The notes beneath the pieces are model-generated. The model had not been told where the DNA came from, searched no databases, and saw nothing but the letters and a program-made list of their open reading frames with translations. A program made the position numbers and the translations under genes. Positions 1 to 7,297 of a DNA stretch of 22,353 nucleotides are shown in pieces (positions within the stretch are counted from its first letter, which is position 1; every line of letters starts with the position of its first letter). The stretch lies in the NCBI GenBank assembly GCA_964580255.1, contig CAZOJX010000020.1, positions 1 through 22,353 on the forward strand, in the 5' to 3' direction. The stretch comes from HGM12587 sp964580255. Lineage in GTDB: Bacteria > Bacillota > Clostridia > Lachnospirales > Lachnospiraceae.

Positions 1-725
1 TCTTTCTTGCCTTATGCTTTTATCGTCAAGCCTTATTTTTACTGCTTGTAAAGATACTACCCCCCCCCGAAGATTTAGAGTTATCCACAATTGACGAATC
101 CGTTATAGAAAATATAAGCGCAGAATTATCGGCAATAAAAGAAAAATTATCTACTATGAACAGTAGTGAAATTGACTACACGGAAGATATTGAAGGAATA
201 GAAATAAAATTATCTAACATAGAAACGAAACTTGATGAGTTAAAAACAACTTGCAACACGGAAGATATAATTACTTCATTAGAAACAATCAAAACAACTC
301 TTAACGCTATCAAGGCAAATCAAACTGTCTCTTATACAAAAGTCTTGCTAACTACTTCAAACTACACTCAATACATTACAATTAACATTACTTTTGATAA
401 TTTTATAATAGATTATATTGAAACAGACTCACTTGGATATAGAAAATATAATCTTGCTTGTAGAGGAGTGATTACAACTTCCAACAAAATTGATTGCCAT
501 TTTGAGAACGTGTCTATAACCTATCATATATCAATAGAACTTTGGAATACTCCTATCGGAGGTATTTCAACCGACCTTGACTATTATGGACTTTCTTCTT
601 TGTCATTTTCGGCTACCCAATCCGATAGCGCTTTCTTTGATTTTCATTTTCACTTCCCTAACTCAAATACTATTCAATCTATAACAGTATCAAGCATATT
701 TGGATATGTATATATACCTAACTAA
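1..725 (+). CDS. Putative lipoprotein, 5'-partial, with poly-C frameshift
   Basis: I do not recognise the family. From base 2 one frame reads a hydrophobic stretch ending in FTAC at about 38-49, which looks like a lipoprotein signal peptide with lipobox cysteine, then KDTTPP. It runs into nine C's at 60-68. After them the long open frame is shifted: PEDLELSTIDES, then a charged heptad-like region (roughly residues 1-60 counted from the ATG at 156), then a beta-rich, Ser/Thr-rich domain ending GYVYIPN. Removing one C joins the two parts into a normal lipoprotein. If the frameshift is real, the ATG at 156 would give only a leaderless 189-aa product, and I see no good ribosome site before it. 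The true start is left of the window. It is AT-rich compared with the phage block and converges on the gene at 768-2453. The role is unknown: host gene or phage cargo. Confidence 0.6.
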   Translation, partial: FLALCFYRQALFLLLVKILPPPEDLELSTIDESVIENISAELSAIKEKLSTMNSSEIDYTEDIEGIEIKLSNIETKLDELKTTCNTEDIITSLETIKTTLNAIKANQTVSYTKVLLTTSNYTQYITINITFDNFIIDYIETDSLGYRKYNLACRGVITTSNKIDCHFENVSITYHISIELWNTPIGGISTDLDYYGLSSLSFSATQSDSAFFDFHFHFPNSNTIQSITVSSIFGYVYIPN

Positions 726-765
726 AAAAAAGAGTGGCTATCGCAACGATAACCACGCTTTTTTT
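724..765. terminator. Bidirectional intrinsic terminator between convergent genes
   Basis: The stem 734-743 / 747-756 pairs GTGG with CCAC and TATCG with CGATA around one C/A mismatch, with loop CAA. An A-run lies on the left (724-731) and a T-run on the right (759-765), so it can terminate both the plus-strand lipoprotein gene and the minus-strand gene ending at 768. Confidence 0.85.
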
Positions 766-767
766 GT

Positions 768-2453
768 TTAATTACTATATCCGCTATACTCATACAACAA
801 CTCTTTTTGCGAAGTTGTCAAACTTAAACTTTGAATATATCGTTTGACTTGTGATGCACCGTATTTATTCGTGTATCCAAGGTAGCCCATAATCATATAC
901 TTTTGAGTTGCATTAAGTTTAAGCGAATTGATATAAGATTGAACTTTTGCCTTCTTTGAACCGGATATTGTCTTTCCGTTCTTGTCTTTGTCGGATTCAA
1001 GTTCTCTTGCCGTTGCTACGATAATTGCAAGCGAAGGTATATCTACCGCCTTTGCAAAAAGAATATTCTTCGTTTCAAGGTCTACTCCTAACAAATCTTC
1101 AATAGCGAGGTTATAATAAATATCATAGATGAACTTAATAGCCTTTGCCCTTACTTCGTCCGTTGCGGACTCATAATATTTGCCTTTTACAAGACTTGCA
1201 AGTGTTTCATTTGCTTTGGAATATACCTTTTTGAATTGTTCCTTTTGCTTACTCGTCAAGGTTATTTCTTCGCCATTATAGGTTATTGTTTTACCTATAC
1301 TCTTTGGCAATACTTCAAACCCTTTAACCACGAGAGCATTTAACTCTTTTTGTGTTTTAGAGTCTTGAATAGAGCCTACTCTTTCGTTAAGCATAATTCC
1401 AACGATAGTAGCAATCATATCTTCATCTTCGTTCTCTATTGCCTTAGCAAGGTCGGAAGAATAGTTTTGATTATAGAAAGCATTATCAATCAAATACCCG
1501 GCAGAAGGACTAATCCTATTTGTTATTCCATACAAGAAATTATATACGTTTCTTGTTGGTATACCAAATATTTGACCGATTGCATTGACAATATTCTTAA
1601 CTTGTTGTGCTGGTTTGCCTTCATCGTCCAAAATAGCCTTAAACGCATCAAATAAATCATTAAAGGCGGAATAAGCATAGTTATCAAGGTCATAGCCTTC
1701 AACGAGTTTAGAATAAATCTCTTTTATAATCGGAAGTCCACCCATAAGATTTCCGATAGCGTCAACGGTCATATTCAAAGGAATATTATCATCTTCGTCA
1801 TCTTTGTTGTAAAGCCAACGGAAGCCTTGCGCTACAAGTGCCATAAAAATTGAAGTTGCTCCAAGTGCGGTTATTGATTTTCTCGCTTTTTTATTAGCCT
1901 TCTTCAATCTCTCTTCCAAAGACTTCTTTATTTGAGGGTCGGTTTCTTGTTTGATTTTTGCTTTCAAGACGGATACTTCTCCAACCGAATCAATCACTCT
2001 ACCCACAACTTTCATTGAGTCTGCCGTAAACATTGTGATTGTTTTCATTAGTTCGTTTCCGCTACGCATTGCTGCCGACCTTTCAGTAGCCAACGAGTTT
2101 TGTTGAGTTTCCAAAATTACTCTTTCAAGCAATTCTCCGGCTTTCGTTTTATTTTCTACCGTTCCAACCTTCAAACCATTGTCTTTCTCAACTTGAATTT
2201 GACAAGCGCCGAAAAGTTTCTTTACAACAAACCTATCCGTTAAGCCGATAGGCTTCATAAGAAAATCTCCTACGCTATCAACCTTATCAAGAACGCCTTG
2301 TGCTTTTGCCGCCGAATCGTCATTGTTTCTCAATTTAGCAAGATTACAATATTCATCAACGTCCGCCGTCTTAACCGCAAGACCTTTTATAATTGAAGAA
2401 TAGTCAAGAATACTACTTGCTGCAAAAAGAGAAGAAAACTGTGTAGCCCACAC
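768..2453 (-). CDS. 5'-truncated polyvalent-type phage protein (C-terminal part)
   Basis: This 561-aa frame reads like the C-terminal part of a large phage 'polyvalent' protein, the very long multidomain proteins injected with or packaged beside phage DNA. It opens with GTG at 2453, has no convincing ribosome site, and the same frame continues coding-like (QITQLGANPK) up to a TGA at 2484-2486, exactly where the insertion-sequence end is expected. The real 5' part is therefore missing. Visible parts are a helical region, one probable membrane segment near residues 195-215 (ALGATSIFMALVAQGF), an acidic turn KDDEDD, and a C-terminal pair of about 30-residue helical repeats, each ending in GY. 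The motif ISGSKKA before these repeats is shared with the polyvalent protein ending at 19799. It is more AT-rich than the late genes. Probably a pseudogene fragment left by IS-linked rearrangement, or joined here by misassembly at the IS. Confidence 0.65.
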   Translation of the reverse strand: MWATQFSSLFAASSILDYSSIIKGLAVKTADVDEYCNLAKLRNNDDSAAKAQGVLDKVDSVGDFLMKPIGLTDRFVVKKLFGACQIQVEKDNGLKVGTVENKTKAGELLERVILETQQNSLATERSAAMRSGNELMKTITMFTADSMKVVGRVIDSVGEVSVLKAKIKQETDPQIKKSLEERLKKANKKARKSITALGATSIFMALVAQGFRWLYNKDDEDDNIPLNMTVDAIGNLMGGLPIIKEIYSKLVEGYDLDNYAYSAFNDLFDAFKAILDDEGKPAQQVKNIVNAIGQIFGIPTRNVYNFLYGITNRISPSAGYLIDNAFYNQNYSSDLAKAIENEDEDMIATIVGIMLNERVGSIQDSKTQKELNALVVKGFEVLPKSIGKTITYNGEEITLTSKQKEQFKKVYSKANETLASLVKGKYYESATDEVRAKAIKFIYDIYYNLAIEDLLGVDLETKNILFAKAVDIPSLAIIVATARELESDKDKNGKTISGSKKAKVQSYINSLKLNATQKYMIMGYLGYTNKYGASQVKRYIQSLSLTTSQKELLYEYSGYSN

Positions 2454-2564
2454 TTTTGGATTCGCTCCAAGTTGTGTGATTTGTCAAGCGTTTTTCAGTA
2501 GATTTTTGAAATTTTCTGAAAAATTTTTATTTCGTTCATAAAATTGCCTGTTTTTCACCGCTCC

Positions 2565-2593
2565 ATTATACATTTTCCGCTTAAAAAAGTCAA
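2565..2593 (-). promoter_or_regulatory. Strong promoter-like site reading out of the IS
   Basis: On the minus strand TTGACT (2588-2593) and TATAAT (2565-2570) are separated by exactly 17 bp. It lies after the transposase terminator and points towards the truncated gene at 2453-768. About 30 bp downstream, ATGAACGAAATAAAAATTTT opens a 14-codon frame that soon stops. It could be an outward IS promoter or the remnant of a deleted gene start. Confidence 0.6.
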
Positions 2594-2615
2594 ACGAAAT
2601 GAAAATAGGTAGCAC

Positions 2616-2640
2616 AAAAAGGCTCTCTTTGCAGGGAGCC
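2616..2640 (-). terminator. Intrinsic terminator of the transposase gene
   Basis: On the minus strand the stem GGCTC / GAGCC, with partial pairing inside, is followed by TTTTTGTG. It lies 19 bp after the transposase stop codon. Confidence 0.7.
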
Positions 2641-2658
2641 TGCCAAATTGTTATCGAG

Positions 2659-3669
2659 TTAAGCCGTTTTCTTTTTGAGAAAGCGTATTATATATTCATT
2701 TCGACAGTTCTTTAAGTCCTCTAACAGTTCCGCTCTCTTTTGCAGGGGCGAATAGAAAACTCTTTTGCCCTCTCTGTTCCGCAAGGACGAGTGCGGTCGG
2801 TTGTTATATCTATCGAGCCACGAAAGCATTTTCTCTTTCAGTTCCGCAAAGGTAGAAAATTGCAGGTGGTTGTAAAAAGCCTCCTGGTCGGTTCTATGCG
2901 AACGCTCGACCTTTCCGTTATGTCTCGGCGTGTAGGCTCTTATGAGTTTATGACGAATCCCGAGTTTATTTAGCAAGATGTCAACGGTATGTATCGTCGT
3001 TTCTTTTGCGTGTTTCGGATTTGTAAATTCCGTGCCGTTATCCGTTTGTATCGTCTGCGGCAAATACCCGAAATAGGCAATCGCTCGTTTTACAAAGTCC
3101 ACCGTCGAATATCCGCTATGCTCTTTGTAAGGGTAAATAAACCTTTCTCTCGTTGCCTCGTCAATCATTGTGTATTGGAATAATTGCTCGGTCGCATATT
3201 CGCCTATATTGCACTCTTTCGGAACGAATTTAACGTCCATTTGCCATTTAAGCCCGAGCATTTCGGGCGTGTTATACGGTTGCGCAACATAAGCCTCGTG
3301 AATTTCCTCCACGGGGCGCAGTTTGTTTTTTATGACGAAACGATAAAAGCCAAAATAGGTGCGATTGTAAGCGTATTTCGCACGCAATATCCCGAGCGCC
3401 TCGGAATAGGTAATATCGGGATTCTCCTTAAAGAGTTCGATTATGTGCTCCGTTTCGGTTTTCGTATGCGCCTTAGGGCTCGGCGTATGCGGAACGGAGG
3501 AGCCGTTTTCGAGGCTCTCAATGTTGCCGTCGTATTTTGCTTTCCAACGCCAAAGCGTTCTCTCGGTGCACTTAAAGTGCTTTGCAACATACAAAATATC
3601 CCTGCCGTTTTTTAGCCACATATCGAGTGCCCTTTGTTTTTCGTTTGCAGAATATTTTATTCCTCTCAT
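2659..3669 (-). CDS. IS481-like transposase (DDE, rve core)
   Basis: The 336-aa transposase should cut and rejoin the IS ends. Residues about 6-45 form a helix-turn-helix (DILYVAKHFKCTERTLWRWK). Residues about 135-300 form the RNase-H-like integrase core with catalytic D145 (KWQMDVKF), D210 (IQTDNGTEF) and E255 (RHNGKVERSH). The single frame, with no programmed shift, separates it from classical two-ORF IS3 elements and fits IS481-like elements. The start is ATG at 3669 with GGAGGT 7 bp upstream. The frame is intact and ends in a lysine-rich tail. Its ribosome site lies inside a hairpin (see 3671-3727), which would limit expression. Confidence 0.88.
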   Translation of the reverse strand: MRGIKYSANEKQRALDMWLKNGRDILYVAKHFKCTERTLWRWKAKYDGNIESLENGSSVPHTPSPKAHTKTETEHIIELFKENPDITYSEALGILRAKYAYNRTYFGFYRFVIKNKLRPVEEIHEAYVAQPYNTPEMLGLKWQMDVKFVPKECNIGEYATEQLFQYTMIDEATRERFIYPYKEHSGYSTVDFVKRAIAYFGYLPQTIQTDNGTEFTNPKHAKETTIHTVDILLNKLGIRHKLIRAYTPRHNGKVERSHRTDQEAFYNHLQFSTFAELKEKMLSWLDRYNNRPHSSLRNREGKRVFYSPLQKRAELLEDLKNCRNEYIIRFLKKKTA

Positions 3670-3670
3670 A

Positions 3671-3727
3671 GCAATACCTCCGTTTCTTCGGTATCGCTAT
3701 TATAGCACATTTCGACAAAAAAATCAA
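3671..3727 (-). promoter_or_regulatory. Transposase promoter and Shine-Dalgarno-masking hairpin
   Basis: On the minus strand TTGATT (3722-3727) and TATAAT (3699-3704) are 17 bp apart, with an extended -10 (TGC directly before TATAAT). Just downstream, GCGATACC (3690-3697) pairs with GGTATTGC (3671-3678), one G-U pair, over an 11-nt loop. Part of GGAGGT lies in the loop and 3' arm, so the ribosome site is partly hidden. The -35 lies outside the tentative IS end, so either the IS is longer or the promoter is completed by flanking DNA. Confidence 0.6.
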
Positions 3728-3729
3728 TA

Positions 3730-4132
3730 ACTCTTATTTTTTCAAGCAATCGTCATCGTCTTTTTGTGGAAAAGTTTGCGCACGCCTGCGTGCGTAATTC
3801 TATCCATCAATCAATACACGATAGTGTATTTAATTTCTCTTTATATTTCTCTTTGATTTAGATTTATATTTGCATAACTTTGCATTGCAATTGCATAGCA
3901 AACGAGATACAAAAGCAAAGCAAGTGCATAGCAAAAGCATTGCAATTGCATACGGTTTGCATAAGTAAGAAAAACCGCAAAAAGTCATACCGTGTATGCG
4001 TTTTTCACGCTTTCCAAAACACGAAAGAAAAAGCAACTCGAAAAAAATCAAACGCAACTCGAAACAACTTAAAAATTTTGCATAGCCAACTTAAAGCAAC
4101 TCAAAACAACTTTGAAAAACCGAAAAATTTTT
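3730..4132. other. AT-rich noncoding region, candidate replication origin
   Basis: There is no convincing gene in these 400 bases. The region holds clustered short direct repeats (entered separately), a palindromic GCGCACGCCTGCGTGCG at about 3778-3794, and long A/T runs. Short frames on both strands (e.g. plus 3880-4137) translate the repeats into Cys/Lys-rich low-complexity peptides. Similar iteron-encoded peptides occur inside some phage replisome-organizer genes, so a decayed replication gene is possible, but I cannot support a CDS. Confidence 0.4.
3871..4112. repeat. Iteron-like cluster of short direct repeats
   Basis: TGCATA occurs six times on the plus strand: 3871, 3892, 3925, 3947, 3958 and 4079. 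GCATTGCAATTGCATA (16 bp) occurs twice exactly, at 3882-3897 and 3937-3952, 55 bp apart. A second family, GCAACTC(G/A)AAA, occurs at 4033, 4054 and 4096; the last two share a 17-bp form with one mismatch. Spacing is irregular and sequences differ between copies, so this is not CRISPR. Dense short direct repeats beside AT-rich DNA and a DnaA box are typical of iteron origins. Confidence 0.6.
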
Positions 4133-4168
4133 CTTAAAAAAATTCTCAACCCCGTCAAGATTGAGAAT
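4133..4168 (-). terminator. Terminator at the end of the late operon
   Basis: On the minus strand ATTCTCAA (4161-4168) pairs perfectly with TTGAGAAT (4142-4149) over an 11-nt loop, followed by TTTTTTT. The stop codon of the last membrane-protein gene (4155-4157) lies in the loop. This marks the end of the minus-strand virion/lysis transcript. Confidence 0.8.
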
Positions 4169-4517
4169 CGGTGTTTTTCGGGCTATTTTTCAAGTTATCC
4201 ACAGAGTTATTAACGTCGCTTTGCTCGCTGTTTTTCGACCGTTTTTTGAGTGCGTCGTAAGCCTTTCGGACGGCGAAAGTAATACCCAAACAAAGCGGTA
4301 AAAAGGGCGTAAACGGAGCAAGCCAAAACGCCCAGCAGGTTGCGCCTATACCATACCACCAGGCGTTTTGAGTGATAATACCGAGTAGAATCGGCACCCA
4401 CACCTCGCTCGATAAAACGAGAAAAACAACGATAAAAATAATGATGTTCGTCTTGTCTTTTAACTGCTTAATTATCGCTTTCAGCAGGCTTAAAAATTTC
4501 TTCCGTCGCCATTTCAA
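4155..4517 (-). CDS. Small membrane protein, holin-like
   Basis: Last gene of the late block, about 120 aa. A basic N-terminus is followed by a hydrophobic stretch (TNIIIFIVVFLVLSSEVWVP), a second hydrophobic region (FWLAPFTPFLPLCLGITFAV) and a charged, Asn/Ser-rich tail. This build suits a holin or other phage membrane protein, but no family-specific motif is visible. I place the start at TTG 4517 because AGGAGG (4524-4529) lies 6 nt upstream. A TTG at 4532 is also in frame but overlaps that site. It overlaps the upstream gene by 50 bp, so translation is probably coupled. A DnaA-box-like TTATCCACA lies inside its 3' end. Confidence 0.6.
   Translation of the reverse strand: MKWRRKKFLSLLKAIIKQLKDKTNIIIFIVVFLVLSSEVWVPILLGIITQNAWWYGIGATCWAFWLAPFTPFLPLCLGITFAVRKAYDALKKRSKNSEQSDVNNSVDNLKNSPKNTDSQS
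4195..4203 (+). promoter_or_regulatory. DnaA box (perfect consensus)
   Basis: TTATCCACA matches the DnaA box consensus exactly and lies about 80 bp from the iteron-like repeats. A second perfect copy at 81-89 is inside the lipoprotein gene and has no iterons around it. Confidence 0.45.
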
Positions 4518-5493
4518 CGACCGCCTCCTCAACCTCGTTTTTAGAGGTTTCTACGCCGATTGTAAGGGGCGTGGAATTATCTTCGATATACTGCTTAAAA
4601 CGGTGCATTAGGTCGATTTGGTCTTGCATATAATTGACCGTATCGTAAACGATATTCTCATAGCCGAATTTATAGCCCGTAAAGCCGTTTAACATAACCG
4701 TGCACAACTTTAATATATAAGCGGCGAAAGTCGCCCAGGTCGGCGTTATAACAACGTCTAAAACGACTATACTCGTAAGAACGGACACAAGACACGTCCT
4801 GAAAAATTTAGTGCCGTAGCCTATACCTTTCTTTACCTCGGGCTTTACGCCGAGCGGCGCACGACGATTACTGCCCCTGCCACGCTTAAAAATCATTTCG
4901 GGCGTAAGTTTTATAGGCGTTATCTTGTTTGCCCGTATAATGGCGTTTACCTGCGGTTTAGAGAGATTTTTGCAGGCTTTTAATTCTTGCTCCGTCTTAC
5001 CGATATATTCATTATTATATATTTCAAAGTCTATACCGACCTCGGAAACGACGGAAAAGCGTGCGTTTTTCAGTTCGTCTACGACATACCAACGGCAAAA
5101 TTCCGTCAATCTTCCCTGCTTTTTCCCGTCAATAATCGCCTTTTTCTCGCTATCGTATTCTTCGAGCGTTTTTATATACGATTCGCTCTCTTTCCCTGCT
5201 CGGCTCCCCGTATCGGACAGACTTACGAACATAGAATAAGAGCAAAATAAAAGCACAAAAAACGCTAAACTTAACTCAATTACCTGTTTTATCGAGGTAA
5301 GTTTTATATCGGTGGTAAATACGACTGTTACGATAAATACGATAAGCACGCCGACGAAAACCCCCGTGTAATTGAGAATACTGCGAGTGACTCTCTTTTT
5401 CTTAGAGTGCATACTTTCGATAGCGTCGTTTACTTTATTTCCGCCCGATTGAGAGGACGCCGTTCCTATGGGCTTAATCGGTTCCGTTGTCAT
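4468..5493 (-). CDS. Multi-pass phage membrane protein, unknown function
   Basis: 341 aa, not recognised. Four likely membrane helices form two pairs: about 45-65 (VGVLIVFIVTVVF) with 72-92 (LSLAFFVLLFCSYSMFV), and about 232-250 (LVSVLTSIVVLDVVI) with 256-272. Between them lies a roughly 140-residue soluble, charged domain (EEYDSEKKAIIDGKKQGRL... GRGSNRRAPLG). The C-terminal 60 residues are acidic. The start at ATG 5493 has AAGGAGGA upstream and overlaps the preceding gene by 20 bp. It sits third of four consecutive membrane-protein genes after the tail and DGR genes, so a role in lysis or in membrane penetration or exclusion is plausible but unproven. Confidence 0.75.
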   Translation of the reverse strand: MTTEPIKPIGTASSQSGGNKVNDAIESMHSKKKRVTRSILNYTGVFVGVLIVFIVTVVFTTDIKLTSIKQVIELSLAFFVLLFCSYSMFVSLSDTGSRAGKESESYIKTLEEYDSEKKAIIDGKKQGRLTEFCRWYVVDELKNARFSVVSEVGIDFEIYNNEYIGKTEQELKACKNLSKPQVNAIIRANKITPIKLTPEMIFKRGRGSNRRAPLGVKPEVKKGIGYGTKFFRTCLVSVLTSIVVLDVVITPTWATFAAYILKLCTVMLNGFTGYKFGYENIVYDTVNYMQDQIDLMHRFKQYIEDNSTPLTIGVETSKNEVEEAVVEMATEEIFKPAESDN

Positions 5494-5869
5494 TTGCCGT
5501 GTCCTCCTTGTCAGGTTTTGCCTTTATGTAGTCGCCGAGTTTATACAACATAGAGCCTACGCTATTTGAAATAAGCCCTACGAAACACACAATAACCATT
5601 TGGTCTATAATATTGCGCAAGGCGATAAATAACGCCAAAAGAACGCTCCAAACAACCCATATCGCAGGCGATTTGAAATACGCTTTTAATTGATTCGTGA
5701 ACGGCAAACAACAGATAAACGCAAGCACGAGAAACATTCCCGAAATAGTGGCTTTGTCGCTCGTCGCAACCCAAATAGGAAATTGTGCGATCGTCGTGCC
5801 GAGCGGAGCACCAACGCAAAGCGCCGTTGCGCCGATTCGGACGCAAGTGCCTTTCGTTTTATTCTTCAT
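5474..5869 (-). CDS. Small four-helix membrane protein, putative holin
   Basis: 131 aa with about four hydrophobic segments: 10-30 (starting VRIGATALCVG), 41-57 (ISGMFLVLAFICCLPF), 68-87 (AIWVVWSVLLALFIAL) and 91-110 (MVIVCFVGLISNSVGSML). A basic N-terminus and an acidic, Asp/Asn-rich C-terminus complete it. Size, topology and position after the tail genes fit a holin, the membrane pore that times phage lysis, but many small phage membrane proteins look alike. The start at ATG 5869 follows the previous stop by 4 bp, with GAGGAGG upstream. No endolysin gene is next to it in this window. Confidence 0.65.
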   Translation of the reverse strand: MKNKTKGTCVRIGATALCVGAPLGTTIAQFPIWVATSDKATISGMFLVLAFICCLPFTNQLKAYFKSPAIWVVWSVLLALFIALRNIIDQMVIVCFVGLISNSVGSMLYKLGDYIKAKPDKEDTANDNGTD

Positions 5870-5873
5870 AATC

Positions 5874-6536
5874 CTACGCCTCCTCGGTTTCGGTCTTTAC
5901 CTCGGCAGGCAGTTCCTCGCTCTTTACGGAATTATCCGCCTTTAACGCATTGACATATTTAAGCGAAACAAGGTCTTTTACCGCCTGCGGAATATTCTTA
6001 TTGTTAGCGTAAACGGTAGTTAGAATTTCGAGAATTGCTTTTGTGAACGTTTCAAGTTCGCCGCAAATCATATCTCGCTTTTCGTTTTTGCTTTCAATTT
6101 CGTTGAGTTTTTCAATGGTTGCGTTGTAATTTTCAATTAAAGCGTTTACGGTCTTAACCACCTCGCCGTCGCTTTCGGTGTTTACGCCCAACTTTTCAAG
6201 CGTTAAAGTCGTATTCTTTTTATTGCCTCTTTTTTCCGTGATAGCAACTACTACACAAGCGAGTATCGAGCCGAAATTCACGGTAGACAAAAATTCGAGA
6301 AAGTTATCGTTAAACCACGATTCGAGCCTTGTAAAAAAGGTTTCGGGCACTACCGTTTCCGTTTCTTTCTCTCCGTTCGTTTCGTCCGTCGGACTTTGCT
6401 GCGTCGTTTCCGTTTCGGGTATGGTTTCGGCACTTGCCGCATACGCCGTAGTCGAAAAGGCACAACACAACGTTACCGCCGTCATAATTACCACGGCGAT
6501 TAGCGTAATAAGTAAATTTCTTTTTGCTTTGCTCAT
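5874..6536 (-). CDS. Secreted or membrane-anchored coiled-coil phage protein
   Basis: 220 aa, not recognised. Residues 1-34 form a signal peptide (basic start, hydrophobic core LLITLIAVVIMTAVTLCCAF, AYA as likely cleavage site). Residues 35-65 are a Thr/Glu-rich linker. About 80-100 is a second hydrophobic segment (FGSILACVVVAIT), then a basic stop (KRGNKK), and from about 108 a helical, coiled-coil-like region. The protein probably spans the membrane with most of its mass on one side. It could be part of the lysis machinery or a structural membrane protein. The start at ATG 6536 has AGGAGG upstream. Confidence 0.65.
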   Translation of the reverse strand: MSKAKRNLLITLIAVVIMTAVTLCCAFSTTAYAASAETIPETETTQQSPTDETNGEKETETVVPETFFTRLESWFNDNFLEFLSTVNFGSILACVVVAITEKRGNKKNTTLTLEKLGVNTESDGEVVKTVNALIENYNATIEKLNEIESKNEKRDMICGELETFTKAILEILTTVYANNKNIPQAVKDLVSLKYVNALKADNSVKSEELPAEVKTETEEA

Positions 6537-6551
6537 AACAAAAGCCTCCTG

Positions 6552-7010
6552 TTAAATAATATCCCACCCGTCAAGCAATCGGGCGAGTTTTTCGTTTAAG
6601 TCGTCCATTGCTTTCGTAAGCGTGGCGTGTTTATCGTTTAAGTCTTGCATACAGGCATAAACGCTTATAATTTCCTGCGGAACGTCTAACCCGTTCGGGC
6701 AAACGACGAGAACGCTGCCGACGGACCTTGAATAAATCGTTTCGCAACGATATTTCGGAGCGTTTGCTTGTCCGTTTAAGACGGCTACCGTCGCCGTTAC
6801 GGAGCCTTTTATGAACTCTTTGGGGATTGCGCAGGTTTCGTCCTTTAAGAGCCTGTAAAGCGAATTTCCGCTCTCGTTTTCAAAGATAGCCGTCGCTCCG
6901 CTCGGGGCTCCCGTAAAGGTAATTATAAGTTCGTCGTCAACCTGTTCGGGCTCTCTCGTTAGAATAAAGCCCTTTTCGACGTTTTCAATCAACTTATATT
7001 CCATTTTCAT
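6552..7010 (-). CDS. Small phage structural-type protein, unknown
   Basis: About 152 aa. The N-terminal two thirds look beta-rich (GFILTREPEQVDDELIITF, GSVTATVAVLNGQ), and the last 35 residues are a helix with heptad character (MQDLNDKHATLTKAMDDLNE), suggesting an oligomer. I choose ATG 7010 because AAAGGGG lies 6 nt upstream; an upstream start at 7034 would overlap the previous gene. It lies between the DGR and the membrane-protein genes, so a tail-associated or accessory baseplate part is likely, without family-level evidence. Confidence 0.6.
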   Translation of the reverse strand: MKMEYKLIENVEKGFILTREPEQVDDELIITFTGAPSGATAIFENESGNSLYRLLKDETCAIPKEFIKGSVTATVAVLNGQANAPKYRCETIYSRSVGSVLVVCPNGLDVPQEIISVYACMQDLNDKHATLTKAMDDLNEKLARLLDGWDII

Positions 7011-7024
7011 ATAAAACCCCTTTG

Positions 7025-7282
7025 CTAAATACACATTTCCCCGTTTAATTCTTTATCGGTTTTACCCCATATAGCGAGCCTATGTTGTAAAGCGATAGCG
7101 TAGTCCGACATACAACGCAACTGTTCTCTCATTAAACGTCTCATTTCACACGAAATATTCTCCGCAATCGCCTGTTCGCTATAAATAAACGCCGTAAGTT
7201 TAACGATTTTCTCGTTTAACTCTTTGAGTTCGATTTGCACACGCTCTTTTGCCGCAAGTTCTTTGTTTTCGCACGTTATCAT
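7025..7282 (-). CDS. Small helical phage protein, crAss001_48-related-like
   Basis: 85 aa and almost entirely helical: a charged helix (KERVQIELKELNEKIVKL), a short turn, then REQLRCMSDYAIALQHRL. This resembles the widespread small gut-phage proteins annotated as 'crAss001_48 related', of unknown function. That is a judgement from sequence feel. The start at ATG 7282 has GGAGG upstream. Because it is small, helical and close to the reverse transcriptase, it should also be weighed as a candidate DGR accessory (Avd-like) protein. However, Avd proteins are usually larger (about 120 aa) and more basic. Confidence 0.6.
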   Translation of the reverse strand: MITCENKELAAKERVQIELKELNEKIVKLTAFIYSEQAIAENISCEMRRLMREQLRCMSDYAIALQHRLAIWGKTDKELNGEMCI

Positions 7283-7297
7283 AATAAAAGCCTCCTA

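Larger units (their letters stand above)
2482..3716 (-). mobile_element. IS481-like insertion sequence, ends approximate
   Basis: A single-ORF DDE transposase sits between two noncoding flanks. TGTC on the left (2482-2485) and GACA on the right (3713-3716) are possible short inverted ends; I see no clear target duplication, so both limits are tentative. On the left it abuts a gene that is broken precisely there (open frame ending 2484). On the right is AT-rich noncoding DNA unrelated to that gene. The two sides therefore do not belong to one interrupted gene. This fits an IS-mediated deletion or inversion, or assembly through a repeated IS. Confidence 0.6.

Noticed and set aside
81..89. Second perfect DnaA box
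   Set aside because: Inside a coding frame with no iterons or AT-rich unwinding region; most likely chance.
3871..4112. Possible CRISPR array
   Set aside because: Repeats are 6-17 bp, irregularly spaced and of two families; no repeat-spacer periodicity.
3830..4137. Frames on both strands within the iteron region (e.g. 3880-4137 plus, 3830-4057 minus)
   Set aside because: TTG or unlikely starts, no ribosome site, sequence dictated by short repeats. Kept only as a hint of a decayed replication gene.
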